A stretch of 64,000 nucleotides of DNA. It comes from Myxocyprinus asiaticus (Eukaryota > Chordata > Actinopteri > Cypriniformes > Catostomidae). Where the stretch lies: contig NC_059358.1 in NCBI RefSeq assembly GCF_019703515.2, forward strand, positions 46,696,594 through 46,760,593, written 5' to 3'. Each line of letters starts with the position of its first letter. Position 1 is the stretch's first letter. Below, one piece after another: positions 1 through 12,223 of this stretch. The position numbers and the translations under genes are program-made. The notes under the pieces are model-generated. The model was not told the origin of the DNA. It ran no database searches and saw only the letters and a list, made by a program, of their open reading frames with translations.

Positions 1-215
1 GTCAACTGTGTAATATTACACATTTGTAGTTAGCTGGGACTTTTATGCATGCAACACAATGTTGCAGTCATCAGGAACAACTCCTGTCATACAAGCATAG
101 TACTAACCCTATTCTTTACCCCAAACCAATCTCCTATCCCTGAATTCAGAATGAAATGATAGGTTGATAAGAATGTTGTTGAAGCCTCAACCCCAGCCCT
201 GACCAGGCACACTAA

Positions 216-955
216 GGGGGCTTTCATACTGGGCACGTTTGCTGCGGTCCGATTCCGAGTGTGATTGTTCCCAGTGCCCCCCACAGCTTTGGTCTGGTTT
301 CACACTCACTTGATTCTATCGAACCCCGGTCCATTTGCGTTCATCTTACGTCATCACAAACACGCATGGAGAACACATCGCGACTCATCATACTTTTTGT
401 TTTTTTGTTATTTTGGTGCCATTACGCACAGCAGAGTGAACGACAACTACGTATATGTGCGATTCATGGTGTAACTCATCAGATGTCCAGGGGAAGGCAG
501 CTTGCTGCTGCTCGCAAACAGTGTTTTTTGAGGAGACAGCTGATTGCAAGGAATTCATTTGCATCTTTGTTTTCACTGCACGCTTAAGCTCGTGTCCAAG
601 GTGAAGTTATCGCCACTGTCATCTCCTATTATACCCTATATTTATAACCTATAATAGTATTTATATATAGTATTTATAAGGTGTATAGACAGATAGATAG
701 ATGTCCTCATCAGCTAAAAGGAATGCGCAGGTTACTTTATTTCCTGAATGAGTGCACACCCGAGTCCGAGTTACTTTCACATTCACGCGAATTGCGCTAC
801 AGTTCCATTGCAACTGAACTCAGACCACCTCCTACAGGTAGTCTCGGGTTCAGTACCGCGGTGCGCTCCCCGGTCCGCATGACAGCTTTCACATTACCAA
901 TTTTTCATGCGAACCGTGCTGTGTTTCGAACTAAACTGCCAGTGTGAAAGCACCC
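216..955. mobile_element. PIF/Harbinger-like MITE, 740 bp
   Basis: The two ends are inverted repeats: GGGGGCTTTCATACTGGG at the left and the complement of GGGTGCTTTCACACTGGC at the right, matching at 16 of 18 positions. TAA lies directly outside both ends (213-215 and 956-958). A 3-bp TWA target duplication is the mark of the PIF/Harbinger superfamily, and that is the basis of the call. The interior has only short chance reading frames on both strands and nothing resembling a transposase, so this is a non-autonomous copy. The family name is inferred from the target site and ends only. Confidence 0.72.
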
Positions 956-958
956 TAA

Positions 959-3900
959 AAAAATCTCTTCTCTCTTTACAGAAAAAGAAAGAGATAGTGA
1001 CTATAGGGGATTTATACACATTTGTAACGTTCACTCTCTACATTTCCTTCCCAGCAAAGGATAGTAATACGTAGCTTACAAAGTGTCATATGGCTATTAA
1101 ATTATATAATATATATATTTTGAATGGTTTTTATAACTTGCCACATTGGCAGAAATAGTAATTTGTAAAAAAAATAAAAAATAAAAAAATAAAATAATAA
1201 TAATAATTCCTAAATGGTCAAAATTCACTTCACTTCAAAACTGGGCAGGGATGAGGACATTGGGGGCCAAGAGACAGCCAATGTAGTGGGGTCTGAGGGA
1301 TCTTCTACCAAAAAGATTAAAATATTTAATCAAGACTTCATCAGTCGAGGGCACTTGGATATGAGTATTAAAAGAAAGATCAACAGTTCATTTGAAGCTG
1401 AATGACAGCAGTCCAGTTTTTGTTTAAATATTTTTACATTCAGAATATATGGGACAAAGGAGGCCTTTTAAAAGATAAAAAAAACACTGTATGGGGGTTC
1501 AGGGTTGTCCCCTGATTATTATTATTTTTTTTTTATATATAAAACTGTAAAAGTCTGAATGGATAATTTTTTATATTTTCCTTAAAGTGAGAATCTACTA
1601 ACAAACAATCAAACAATTTACATAACAACAGTGAAGCATTAAAAATGGTTTGCTTAATTTAAGTGTAAATAGGCTTTCCTTGCCACCCATGCCATGATGG
1701 CATCTGATTAATTTTCACAAAATTAGAGCAAAAATTTTGTTAATTTGTTTATTATGAAAGGCTCATAACATGCTGATTAATAAAGCTAAATTTAGAAAAA
1801 AATGTTATTGTCTAAAGGTGCCACATTTACTTGTCCTGACACACACCTGGCTTAGCTGAACCTTCTGAATCACATATCAGATAGATGAAGATAGTTTCAC
1901 TTTGCTTAATTTTTGTTTTCTGCAGTGTGTTTAAGCGAAAGATGCCAGTATCTGTAGCGTTGTCTCCGATAATGTTGTTAAAATAACCACACCTGCAACT
2001 ACATTAAGTAAATTAGGCTTTATGCTGAGCCTCTTTAACTGGGAGAGAGGTAATGCGTGGAGAGCAGGAATAAAAGCGCGTTCAGCACTAGGGAATAATC
2101 ACGTAGCAATGGAGAAATATTTCTTTCTAGTGCTAAATGTGCTTTATTCCTGCTCCATGCACGAATACATGTATGCTTACACAATCACTTGGCCAGGTGT
2201 CAGATAACTAGCACAAAGATTTAGATCTTGGTCCTACTTGAATTGTCCTTCAGTCCAGATCCGGTCTGGAGTCTGCCTATTGAGTACCCCTGCTCTATAC
2301 CTTAGGTTAGCGGCAAGCTATCAACTTTTTTTTACAGTTTAATTTTTCAGTGTTTCACAGGAAACTGCTGTGAGAGGGCTGCTGTGTTGAAAAATTATTG
2401 TTCTGAAGGTGTTCTTCCATCTGGGATGGCAAATTACAGCTTGATATCAAACAGCAAGGCATAAGGCATGTGTGTTTTTCACATGATGACAATGATATTG
2501 GCATGCTGGGACATTGAGAGGAAATAGATGATGATACCTTCTGGGTGCAATACTGACCTGTAGAACAGACATGAAGAAAAACACTATATTGTATCACCAT
2601 CATCATCTCTCCCCATTTAGATCAAATTCACTCTTTGCTTCTGTAAATGAATTCTTTAACACCAAATGTTTCGCAGACCACATATTCCAGTGGACTTGAA
2701 CTATTGATATCATCTCTGTCTGGTGAGCTCTATGGAGCTTGAAGGGAAGTATAGAAATGTGCTCTTGTTTCCTATTAATCTAATATGCCTTACTATGCAC
2801 CGTTCTTGTTGCTCCTAGGTTAGCAACTGACAGAGCCTCATGACACTCACAATCTCAGCTGCCACAAGTGTGCACTGAACTGCAAAAGGAGTGTCCAGGA
2901 AACCATGGCCCATCAAATTAACTTCCATTTTTTCATGTCAGCAAGCAAACCTCAACTCAGGTGATTTCACCTGAGTGACAGCTGGGTACTTAGGCTTGAT
3001 TTTGGAGGAAATCAAGTATTTATGTGCATAATAAGCACATAGTGTTATGATAGTCACATGTCCAGTGACCCACTTTGAGGAGAAGGAGGGAATCCTTAGA
3101 TAAGGGTTGGAAGGGGGTGAGGTTAGAATGGGTGAAGGCTTGCCAAATTCCCTAATCTTACTACAGAACACTGCAAGAAAATGTACCTCATATCATTGCC
3201 TGAATGAACAGGAAGTCCTCATATACACTGTATTTTTGTCCACCGAAGGCCTGGGGAAAACCTGCCATCACAATATATCATGACCTCTTTAGCTGGGTCA
3301 TTTCTACTGTTCTGTACATTTTCATGTTCCCATCATGGCTTATTGGATACAATATTTAGCTCACAATTTTTGAAGATGAAATTCATATTAGTTATGACAT
3401 TATCACAATTAAGTGAACATGTGATAAAATTTACATGCACATTCTTATACCAATTATGCTTAATAAACTTGTGTGCTCATGTTAACGTCTTAAATGGTTT
3501 TCCTTTATTTAGGTAACTTAATAAATGGATTAGGCATAAACCGATCGACACAGGTAGATTTTTGCCCCTTACCCCAATTTAGTTTTGCATGTAAATACCT
3601 TTACCGGCATTCTTATTTGTTTAAGAAATGTGCACAAGTGTAGTGCACATGACTGTTTACGTTTTGACATCAAAAGCAGAGAATAATCTGCTATTTTCAA
3701 GTCTCATGTAAACGCGTTTTTGTTGCATTGTCAGAATTTTTGAATAAGCTGATTTTTGGTAGTTTTCAGCATTTTAGTGTGCATATAAATACTCACTACT
3801 TTGCTTTGAGTGGATGTTGCAATTTCAGCCATGTCACCAGGTGCTATGCACTAACTTAAAATTAAAAACTGGCAATTTATCAAGAAATATTTGATGATGT

Positions 3901-4595
3901 TCATCATTTGTTCTTTTCTCTAACCAAATGTTTCAAACAAAACATGTTTTTGTGGGAATTTTTTTTTTTTTTTTTAATTGGCATTCAATTTAAAGGTTTT
4001 TATATGCTTTCTCTGTCCATTTAAAAAAAAAATTGTGAGGTAACCCATAACATTAACTTCATATTGTAACTGACATCTGACTAAATTAACCCCAGAACTT
4101 AGGTTAAACCAACAAAAGTAAATTTTATGGGTTCAATCAATTACAAATTGATTCATGAGGCAACAATTTATGGATAACACTTTTTGCAGTGTGTTTTGTA
4201 TTTATTTATTTTTCAACCTTAGTTCCTTAATAGCATCCTCTTCCAGAAAGGGACATAATGGCTTCTTTCAAAAGCTAAGGCTGATTTTACAGGCAGTTAT
4301 TTGCAAATGAAAGGGTTAGTTCACTCCAAAATAAAAATCCTCTCATTATTTATGTAACGTCTGTGTAAGATCAGTGATGGCTAATTACACTTTGTTTGAA
4401 AAAAACTTTGTTTGAAAAAAACCTTTTAGCCTTTTGACATTTGCATATAAATTACTGACCTGGTCTCCACGTTTACATTTATATGGGTGCTAAATTGCAG
4501 ATGGTCTTTATCACTATCAAAAGGATGCTAAAACAGGTCTCCTCTGAAGTGTCTCCATCAAGCTTCAAACACATTCCACAGAAAGGGAGGTGACT
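959..4595. other. AT-rich stretch without a recognised gene
   Basis: I see no gene or clear repeat boundary here. There are short low-complexity runs, including an A/AAT-rich tract at about 1168-1207, T-runs at about 1526-1535 and 3959-3976, and CA runs near 4650. The open frames are all under 85 codons and have no family resemblance. A sequence at about 4311-4360 (AAAGGGTTAGTTCACTCC and onward) resembles the end of the abundant 'TTAAAGGGATAGTTCACC' repeat of cyprinids, but I could not find its partner end. Confidence 0.5.
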
Positions 4596-5185
4596 CCCCC
4601 CCGTGCCAGGCACCAGAGCAGTTGTCTGTCTCCAGTAATTCCAATACACGTCACACACACACCTAAAGACATTTTCTCTATTTAGGCCATAGTAAGCAGT
4701 TATAAATGTATCTGCTATATGCATGTGTTGTATGTATATTCCCCTATTATATTAACTTGGTTAAAACCCTTTACTTGTATTAGTTAGACGTTAAATGCAT
4801 ATATTCAAGTGTATGAGTGTATCTCTGCTTTAATATCGTCTGGAGGTTACCTTCTTGGTATCAAAATGATCTTCTCTTTATTTCTCACATTATAATGGGT
4901 GACCCCCATGCCAGGCACCAGAGCAGTTGTCTGTCTCCAGTAATTCCAATACACGTCACACACACACCTAAAGACATTTTCTCTATTTTAGGCCATAGTA
5001 AGCAGTTATAAATGTATCTGCTATATGCATGTGTTGTATGTATATTCCCCTATCATATTAACTTAGTTAAAACCCTTTACTTGTATTAGTTAGACGTTAA
5101 ATGCCTATATTCAAGTGTATGAGTGTTTCTCTGCTTTAATATCGTCTGGAGGTTACCTTCTTGGTATCAAAATGATCTTCCTTTA
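4596..5185. repeat. Tandem duplication, two ~280-bp units at a 305-bp offset
   Basis: The segment beginning CCAGGCACCAGAGCAGTTG at 4606 is repeated at 4911. The two copies stay nearly identical until TCAAAATGATCTTC at about 4861-4874 and 5166-5179. About 20 bp of unrelated sequence (TTTCTCACATTATAATGGG) separates them. No protein or RNA feature is evident in the unit. The near identity suggests a fairly recent local duplication. Confidence 0.85.
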
Positions 5186-5189
5186 TAAT

Positions 5190-6125
5190 AATGTACACCA
5201 TGTGATCGTGAAATGCATCGAACAATTCTTACTATGTTTTGAATTAAAAGCTGCACTAGCGGTCCAGATCAGCAATAAAATGCGAATGGGCCATAAACGG
5301 AGACAAAGGATGTTTCTCCCGCTCAAAATGCATGCCTCTGATTGGCCACTCCACCCACAAAATGGGTGCGGCAATGAACTATCAAAACTCCAGAGCGCAG
5401 ACTAATCATCGCTCAAAACTTCTTCTTCTTGAGACCAACCCACTCCAAAACTCTCTCTTGAGTTTAACCTTCTGGCAGTGTTTACCGTCAAGTAACTTTG
5501 TGGATTTCCTGTGGACTTCTTCAACTCACTCCTAAAGAAATCATCGAGAACCTCGTCTACCGCATCAAGACTCTTATTCAGCAACAAACCAATGCAAGTA
5601 ACCATGTACAACTGATTAGATGCGCGTTTAAGTTTGAACCCCTTTTAAGGTGAATTGTACCTCTGATGATTCTCATTTAGGTTGTAGTTAACTGACGTGA
5701 AATATTGCCATTCTGTGCTCTCTCTCTCTCTCTTTTCCCTACATTCCTTCATTCTATATATGTATGTTTTGCTTAGTTTGTTTGTATGTTAGTTATAGTT
5801 TCATTTATTAAATCCCTTATATTCACAATTGATTGTCTCTGTGTTCCGCTCACAATTCAAAGTCACTGAATGTTGCTCCTTGCTACATGCTAAACTACTG
5901 CTAGCACTGTATAAGTAGGAAGGCTATTGTTCCTTGGCCAGGAAAGTAATCTTCCTAGAATTGATGAATAATTATATTGTCTGCTCGCTGGACGGACAGA
6001 TCAAGTAATTGTAATATCGATTCTGCTACAGTTAATTCTAAGATCTAATCTAAATATTTATTATTAATTATAACCAGTTATAATTAATTATAAATAATTC
6101 CCTTTTAAGCTAATTTGCAACATTT
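5190..6125. other. Unassigned AT-rich region
   Basis: No gene is recognisable. There is a CT run at about 5718-5734 and an AT-rich block of TAATTATAA repeats at about 6059-6102. Small open frames around 5115-5611 overlap each other on both strands and have no recognisable protein character. Confidence 0.4.
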
Positions 6126-6842
6126 ATTTACCTTTAAGCCATCCCAGATGTGTATGACTTTCCTTCTTAAGCAGAACTGAAGTGAAGATTTTTATGAGCG
6201 GATTTCAGCTCAGTTTGTCCATACAATGCTTGTAAACGGGTGCCATCAGGCTGCTGGCTGAATGACGGTCCAAAAGGCATATTTAGGTAGCATACGTACA
6301 AGTAATCCACAGAACTCCAGTCAATCAATGAATGTCTTCTGAAGCAAATTGATAGGTTTGTGTAAAAAATAATTAGATGGTTAAAACTTTATTAACTACA
6401 ATTGTTTCTTGTAAGCAGTCGGCTCATCAGTGATGTAAGCGCAATGGCACGTTCATGCGAGAAGTCGTAAAAGCACGCTTTGTATACAACAGAAGATCAA
6501 ACGTCATGCGAAAGTTAGTTCATTTCAAACAGAAATACAGCGCTGGGTGGAAGCAACAATTTAAAGTTAAAAACATTTTAATTATCAATTTGTTTCTTAC
6601 ACAAACCTATTGATTTTCTTCAGAAGACATTAATTGATTGATTGACTGGAGTTGTGTGGATTACTTTTTTGCTGCCTAAATATGTCTTTTTGGACCGTCA
6701 AACAGCCAGCAGCCTGATGACACCCGTTTACATGAATTGTATGGACAAACTGAACTGAAATCTGCTTATAAAAATCTTCACTTCAGTTCTACTGAAGAAA
6801 GAAAATCATACACATCTGTGATGACTTACAGGTAAGTAAATC
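6126..6842. repeat. Long inverted (foldback) repeat
   Basis: The left arm runs from about 6126 (ATTTACCTTTAAGCC, then AGATGTGTATGACTTTCC) to about 6405. The right arm, about 6575-6842, reads as its complement (TCATACACATCTGTGATGAC, then AGGTAAGTAAAT). Shared landmarks in opposite order include CAGCAGCCTGATG, GGACCGTC and CACAAACCTAT. Roughly 170 bp of spacer separates the arms. The sequence just outside the right arm, ending TTTTTTGTGAACTAACCTTT near 6882, resembles the end of a common cyprinid DNA-transposon repeat, so this is probably a foldback-type non-autonomous DNA transposon. I see no coding sequence inside. Confidence 0.7.
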
Positions 6843-7502
6843 ATGAGTGAATTTTCACTTTTTTGTGAACTAACCTTTGAAGGCATCTCGTAAGGACACT
6901 GGTTCCAGACATCCTTTAAAGGCACCATAATCTCATGATCTAAATTCTAAAACTATTTCTAGACATAATATAATATGAGATTTAGAGCTTTAGAGTTATT
7001 AGTTGAAAAAAGGCACATTTTTAAACTAATCACTGCTTTCACTCTCTCCATCAGATGCCATGTTTATTCTTTCAACCAACCAGCAAACTGCATGTGCTGG
7101 ATTTTAGGACATCAAAGTCAGTGAAGGTTGGATCTCCTCACTGAGTTTTAACTTCTGCTCTTTATTCCCATCCTATTCATTTTCTTGCCATTGTGTAAAT
7201 AATCAAGTTATAATTAATGAAGTTAAAGTACATATTTCTTAAAGTAATCCCTTCCATAGAAATACTTACCTAAATTACAACACATGACTGACCTAGCTAT
7301 GGCCTAGGCCAAATGTGTTTTTTTATTTTTTTTATTTTTTATTTTGTATTATTATTATTATTGAGGAATAATAGAACAAAGAACTAAAACTACATGTGGC
7401 ATTGAAATTGGTATGCATGCATAAATATCACCTACTACACAGTCATCTGCATGTGTCATGTTTTAATTATTTTAAATTAGCCTATTTATGTTTATTTTTA
7501 TA
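6843..7502. other. Unassigned stretch
   Basis: I see no gene. There is a T/A-rich tract at about 7319-7363 containing a short ATT repeat. The sequence is otherwise unremarkable. Confidence 0.4.
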
Positions 7503-8973
7503 TAACTCAGCAAAAAAGAAACATCCTCTCACTTTCAACTGCTTTTATATTCAGCAAACTTAACATGTGTAAATATTTGTATGAACATAAAAAGATTCAA
7601 CAACTAAGACATAAACTAAACACGTTTCACAGACATGTGAGTAACAGAAATGGAATAATGTGTCCCTGAACAAAGTGGTTTTGTTAAATCAAAAGTAACA
7701 GTCAGTATCTGGTGTGGCCACCAGCTGCATTAAGTGCATCTCCTCCTCATGGACTGCACCAGATTTGCCAGTTCTTGCTGTGAGATGTTACCACACTCTT
7801 CCACCAAGACACTTGCAAGTTACCGGACATTTCTGGGGGAATGGCCCTAGCCCGCACCCTCCGATCCAACAGGTCCCAGACGTGCTCAATGAGATTGAGA
7901 TCTGGGCTCTTCGCTGGCCATGGCAGAACACTGACATTCCTGTCTTGCAGGAAATCATGCACAGAACGAGCAGTATGGCTGGTGGCATTGTCATGGTGGA
8001 GGGTCATGTCAGCATGAGCCTGCAGGAAGGGTACTACATGAGGGAGGAAGATGTCTTCCCTGTAATGCACAGCATAGAGATTGCCTGCAATAACAACAAG
8101 CTCAGTCCGATGATGCTGTGACACACTGCCCCAGACCATGTCGGACCCTCCACCTCCAAATCGATCCCGCTCCAGAGTACAGGCCTCGGTGTAACGCTCA
8201 TTCCTTCGATAATAAACGTGAGTCCGACCATTACTCCTGGTGAGATAAAACTGCGACTCATCAGTGAAAAGCACATTTGCCAGTACTGTCTGGTCCAGCA
8301 AAGGTGGGTTTGTGCCCATAGGTGACATTGTTGCAGGTGATGTCTGGTAAGGTCCTGCCTTACAACAGGCCTACAAGCCCTCAGTCCAGCCTCTCTCAGC
8401 CTATTGCAGACAGTCTGAGCACTGATGGAGGGATTGTGCTTTCCTGGTTTAACTCGGGCAGTTGTTGTTGCCATCCTGTACCTGTCCCACAGGTGTGATA
8501 TTCGGATGTACCGATCCTGTGCAGGTGTTGTAACACGTGGTCTGCCACTGCGAGGACGATCAGCTGTCCTTCCTGTCTCCCTGTAGCACTGTCTTAGGCG
8601 TATCACAGTACGGACATTGCAATTTATTGCCTGGCCACATCTGCAGTCCTCATGCCTCCATGCAGCATGCCTAAGGCACGTTCACACAGATGAGCAGGGA
8701 CCCTGGGCATCTTTCTTTTGATGTTTTTCAGAATCTATAGAAAGGTCTCTTTAGTGTCCTAAGTTTTTATAACTGTCACCTTAATTGCCTACCGTCTGTA
8801 AGCTGTTAGTGTCTTAATGACCGTTCCACAGGTGCATGTTCATTAATTGTTTATGGTTCATTGAACAAGCATGCAAAACATTGTTTAAACCCTTGGCAAT
8901 AAAGATCTGTAAATTATTTGGATTTTTGCAAAATTATCTTTAAAATACACTGTCCTGAAAAAGGGACGTTTCT
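7503..8973 (-). mobile_element. Tc1/mariner transposon, copy 1 of family I
   Basis: The left end reads TAACTCAGCAAAAAAGAAAC and the right end GGGACGTTTCTATATATA, an eroded inverted copy. The cleaner copy at 45754-47237 shows the same ends with flanking TA. It contains one transposase gene on the minus strand, as expected for Tc1. The outer right end merges into TATATATA shared with the next element. The whole is about 1.47 kb, close to a full-length Tc1 of this type. It is inactive because the transposase is frameshifted. Confidence 0.88.
7747..8710 (-). pseudogene. Tc1-type transposase, frameshifted
   Basis: This would be the cut-and-paste transposase of the surrounding element, binding its ends and inserting at TA. 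The start is the ATG complement at 8708-8710 (MPRVPA), matching copy 2. The N-terminal helix-turn-helix region and linker GRPRVTT lie around 8500-8600. The catalytic part lies in another frame at 7747-8328. The first aspartate is in VLFTDESQF, then FGGGGSDMVWG, the second aspartate in LHHDNATSHTARSV, and the third acidic site in SPDLNLIEHVWD. All three catalytic positions survive. One base is missing near 8620 relative to copy 2, which reads GCCAGGCAATAAATTG here, and a second frame change lies around 8300-8340. It is therefore a pseudogene, though most of the protein can still be read. Confidence 0.9.
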
Positions 8974-9156
8974 ATATATATATACACTGCCGGCCAAAAG
9001 TTCGGAATAATGTACAGATTTTGCTCTTATAGAAAGATTGGTACTTTTATTCACCAAAGTGGCATTCAACTGATCACAATGTATAGTCAGGACATTAACA
9101 ACATGAAAAATTAATGTTACAATTTGAAAAAAATGTTCAGAACTTCTTAAACTAAT

Positions 9157-9585
9157 TCAAAGAGTTCTCACAATAAATCCACACGCAGCAATGATAGTTT
9201 TGCAGATCTTTGGCATTCCAGCTGTCAGTTTGTCCAGATACTCAGGTGACATTTCACCCCATGCTTCCTGTAGCACTTGCCATAGATGTGGCTGTCTTGT
9301 CGGGCACTTCTCACACACCTTACAGTCTAACTGATCCCACAAATGCTCAATGGGGTTAAGATCCATAACACTGTTTTCCAATTATCTCTTGTCCAATGTC
9401 TGTGTTTGTTTGCCCATTCTAACCTTTTCTTTTTGTCTTCTCTTTACTGTTGTACATGAAACTGGTGTTGAGCGGGTAGAATTCAATGAAGCTGTCAGCT
9501 GAGGACCTGTGAGGCGTCTATTTCTCAAACTAGAGGCTCTGATGTACTTATCCTCTTGTTTAGTTGTACATCTGGCCTTCCACAT
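9157..9585 (-). pseudogene. Tc1-type transposase fragments, internally deleted
   Basis: Two adjacent pieces of a Tc1 transposase remain. Codons at 9382-9585 read as the DNA-binding/linker part, with CTTKQEDKYIRASSLRNRRL, TGPQLTASLN and PVSCTTVKRR. Codons at 9157-9381 read as the C-terminus, with LNPIEHLWDQLD around the third catalytic residue and QPHLWQVLQEAW. The segment between, which should carry the first two catalytic aspartates, is missing. The copy could only ever have moved with transposase supplied from elsewhere. The deletion join is near 9381. Confidence 0.85.
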
Positions 9586-9740
9586 CTCTTTCTGTCCTTA
9601 TTAGAGCCAGTTGTCCTTTGTCTTTGAAGACTGTAGTGTACACCTTTGAATGAAATCTTCAGTTTTCCGGCAATTTCAAGCATTGTATAGCCTTCATTCC
9701 TCAAAACAATGATTGACTGACGAGTTTCTAGAGAAAGCTG

Positions 9741-10180
9741 TTTTTTTTTTATTTTTCCCCTTTTTCACCCAATTTGGAATGCCCAATTCCAGTGTGCTTT
9801 TAAGTCCTCGTGGTGGCGTAGTGATTTGCCTCAATCCGGGTTGCGGAGGATGAATCCCAGTTCCCTCCACGTCTGAGACCATCAACCCACGCATCTTATC
9901 ATGTGGCTTGTTGAGCGCATCACCACGGAGACATAGCGTGTGTGGAGGCTTCACGCCATCCACCGCAGCATCCAAGCTCAACTCTCCACGCATCCCATCG
10001 AGAACGAACCTCATTATAGCGACCACGAGGAGGTTACCCCATGTGACTCTACCCACCCTAGCAACCGGGCCAATTTGGTTGCTTAGGAGACCTGGCTGGA
10101 GTCACTCAGCACACCCTGGGATTCAAACTAGCGAACTATGATAACCAGCGTCTTTTAACACTGAGCTATCCAGGCACCCC
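9741..10180 (-). repeat. tRNA-derived SINE inserted in the Tc1 element
   Basis: Read on the minus strand it begins at about 10180 with a tRNA-like head. TAGCTCAGTGTTAAAAGACG corresponds to an RNA polymerase III A box and GTTTGAATCCC to a B box. A body follows (AACCAAATTGGCCCGGTTGC, GGTTACCTCC in complement), then GGGCATTCCAAATTGGGTG and an A-rich tail at 9741-9750. Three relatives lie in this window: 22809-23240, 23552-23724 and 52985-53045. It resembles a SINE family I remember from cyprinids. Such elements use LINE machinery to move. Target duplications are masked by poly-T on both sides. Confidence 0.85.
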
Positions 10181-10510
10181 TTTTTTGCCAAAATTGACCT
10201 TAAGACATGCCAGTCTATTGCATACTGTGGCAACTCAAAAACAAACACAAAAACAATGTTAATCTTCATTTAACGAACCAAATAGCTTTCAACTGTTTTT
10301 GATATTATGGCAAGTGATTTTCTAGTACCAAATTAGCAATTTAGCATGATTAATCAAGGATAAGGTGTTGGAGTGATGGCTGCCTGGAAATGGGGCCTGT
10401 CTATATATAATCAAAAAAATAATTTTTTTTTCCAAATAGTGATGGTGCTGTTTTTTACATCATTAATGTCCTGACTATACTTTGTGATCAGTTGAATGCC
10501 ACTTTGGTGA

Positions 10511-11231
10511 AGATTTGGTCCTCTGACTCGTGTATTTCGATGGTAACAAATGTATCTTCTAAGATAAGAGATTAATCACTGTCTTGAAGGAAGAAAATTC
10601 TGAGGAATGGTGTTTCTGCACCAGCTTATATACCGGAGAGATTTGCGCCTAAAGGGCAGGGCTTAAACACCATAGCCAATTTTAGAACTGGTGTTATTGT
10701 AGAAGGGTTTCAACTAGGTCATCGGAAAACGAATTTCCCATATGCGTCAGAATGACGGAATCATTCCTGGGCCGAGTGACCTGGGCCGTAAGGGAATATT
10801 TATGGAGAGTTGTACTGGCATCTTAAAATCCTGCACCTCTGACACAATCATTCAAATTTTAAGGTGTCTTCCTCAAGAAGATGCTTACTGGCCAAAAAAG
10901 CATTTATACACGAAAAGTATGCTTGTTTAAATCTGTTCATTTCAAGGATTTGGACAATAATTTACACATGAATAATTACACTAAGGACCTTTTAATAACT
11001 GTTCAAATGAAAATGAAAACATAGGATAAAGTTAAAGTATTTTCTTTGTGGTAAATTAATTGCCCAAATGTTGGTCGGGACATGTCCCTATCATCCCTAC
11101 TTACATCTACACCTATGTAAAGACCAGTTCAAAATACGAATTGATGTAGGTCAACTGATCTGAAATTCGAATGTATCACTAAACAAGATAAAAGTCTCAA
11201 AATTACAGGAACTATTATACAGTACTATGAG
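10511..11231. other. Unassigned stretch
   Basis: I see no gene. A small open frame at 10742-10930 has no recognisable features. The sequence near 10610-10740 is less AT-rich than its surroundings and could be an old repeat, but I cannot define its ends. Confidence 0.35.
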
Positions 11232-11232
11232 T

Positions 11233-11698
11233 AAAGCCAAGTGCACACTGTAAGATTTTTATGACTCTTTCTGATTGTTGGTTTTCAGACTGTAAGATAT
11301 TATCCATTTACATTTATGCATTTTGGAGTTAAGTGCCTTGCTCAAGGACACAATGGTGGTGGCTGTGGGATTGAACCAACAACCTTCTGCTTACCTGTTC
11401 AGTGCTTTAGTCCACTATGCCACCACCACTCCACTTATCCCAGTGAGATTTTTGGGTAAAAGCCTTGACACACTGTGCAACATTATGTCAGGCTGTACGA
11501 TACACATTGTAACCAAGACTGTGGCCCCAATCGTTCCAATTGAAAGCACTGACAGGGTGTTCTCATCTTAACTGGCTGTCATAGTAGCAATCACATAACT
11601 TCATCAGAGCATTCAAAGACTGATGATTTTGCCCTATGACAAGAGAAATTTACAATCCCCTAAATTTGTCTCGAATGGCCAAATGTGAACCCGGCTTA
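11233..11698. mobile_element. Non-autonomous DNA transposon (MITE), with a SINE inside
   Basis: The left end AAGCCAAGTGCACACTGTAAG and the right end complement TAAGCCGGGTTCACATTTGG are related inverted sequences. A similar left end stands at 22199 (TAAGCCCAGTGCACACTGTACG). There is no transposase coding sequence. The superfamily is uncertain: the TAA/TTA at the outer edges may be target site or part of the repeat. A tRNA-derived SINE interrupts the left half. Confidence 0.55.
11303..11431 (-). repeat. tRNA-derived SINE with an L2-like 3' tail, internally deleted
   Basis: On the minus strand it starts near 11431 with GGTGGTGGCATAGTGG. It carries the B-box-like GGTTGTTGGTTCAATCC and continues through CCTTGAGCAAGGCACTTAAC. 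It ends ATGCATAAATGTAAATGG. That tail resembles the 3' end of the L2 LINE at about 45340-45375 (CCAAATGAATAAATGTAAAT). Sharing a 3' tail with a LINE is the usual sign that a SINE borrows that LINE's reverse transcriptase. The usual sequence between the CACTTAACTCC block and the tail is missing, so the copy is shortened. Confidence 0.6.
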
Positions 11699-12223
11699 AG
11701 TTTTTTCTGTGCTCTTCTGTGAATGTCTACTAATCATAATAACAGACTACACCAACATCACTCAAACGCCCGTTTTCTGGATAATAAGTCAGAGTTGCCT
11801 CACTGCAGAGGCAGTGGGTTATATAATATATTTCTTTAGCATTTTAGTTTTGCCTCCTGCTGTGCCTTTAAGACTTCCATATGAATGACTTTTGTTACGA
11901 TTGGCTAATCTCTTCACAGTTGAAATGATTAACAACGCTTACTCATAGGTGTGCTGTTGAGATAAATGTAGTTCGCACTGCCCGATATTGTCTTTGCAAA
12001 GATACAGTATTTTGCATAGATATTTTTATACTAAAACAAAGACAAAGATTAGGAAGTGATTTTTAGCAGCAGTGTCCATTCACATGCAACAAGTGGCTTC
12101 AGTTTGTTTTCTTATATTTTCTTGGTTTCTTGTACCATTAAATGCAGTAGTGCCACATGTCTGGATAGCAATATATATTTGGTAATTATATGTAGATGAG
12201 GTAATGCATAGTAAAAAAAAAAA
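11699..12223. other. Unassigned stretch
   Basis: Nothing recognisable is present. It ends in an A-run at 12213-12223, directly against the end of DIRS copy A. Confidence 0.4.

Larger units (their letters stand above)
8985..10510 (-). mobile_element. Tc1/mariner transposon, family II, with long TIRs and a nested SINE
   Basis: The left end CACTGCCGGCCAAAAGTTCG is followed by an inverted repeat of well over 100 bp. The sequence at about 9052-9110 (TCACCAAAGTGGCATTCAAC onward) reappears as its complement at about 10452-10510. The right copy lacks its outermost ~60 bp. The transposase is minus strand and has lost its middle. A SINE at 9741-10180 splits the element between the transposase start and the right repeat. 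This is a different family from the neighbours at 7.5 and 26.9 kb, as the ends differ. Confidence 0.85.

Noticed and set aside
7714..8121. 135-codon plus-strand frame
   Set aside because: It is the complement of the Tc1 transposase catalytic region. The similar frame at 45959-46327 lies over copy 2.
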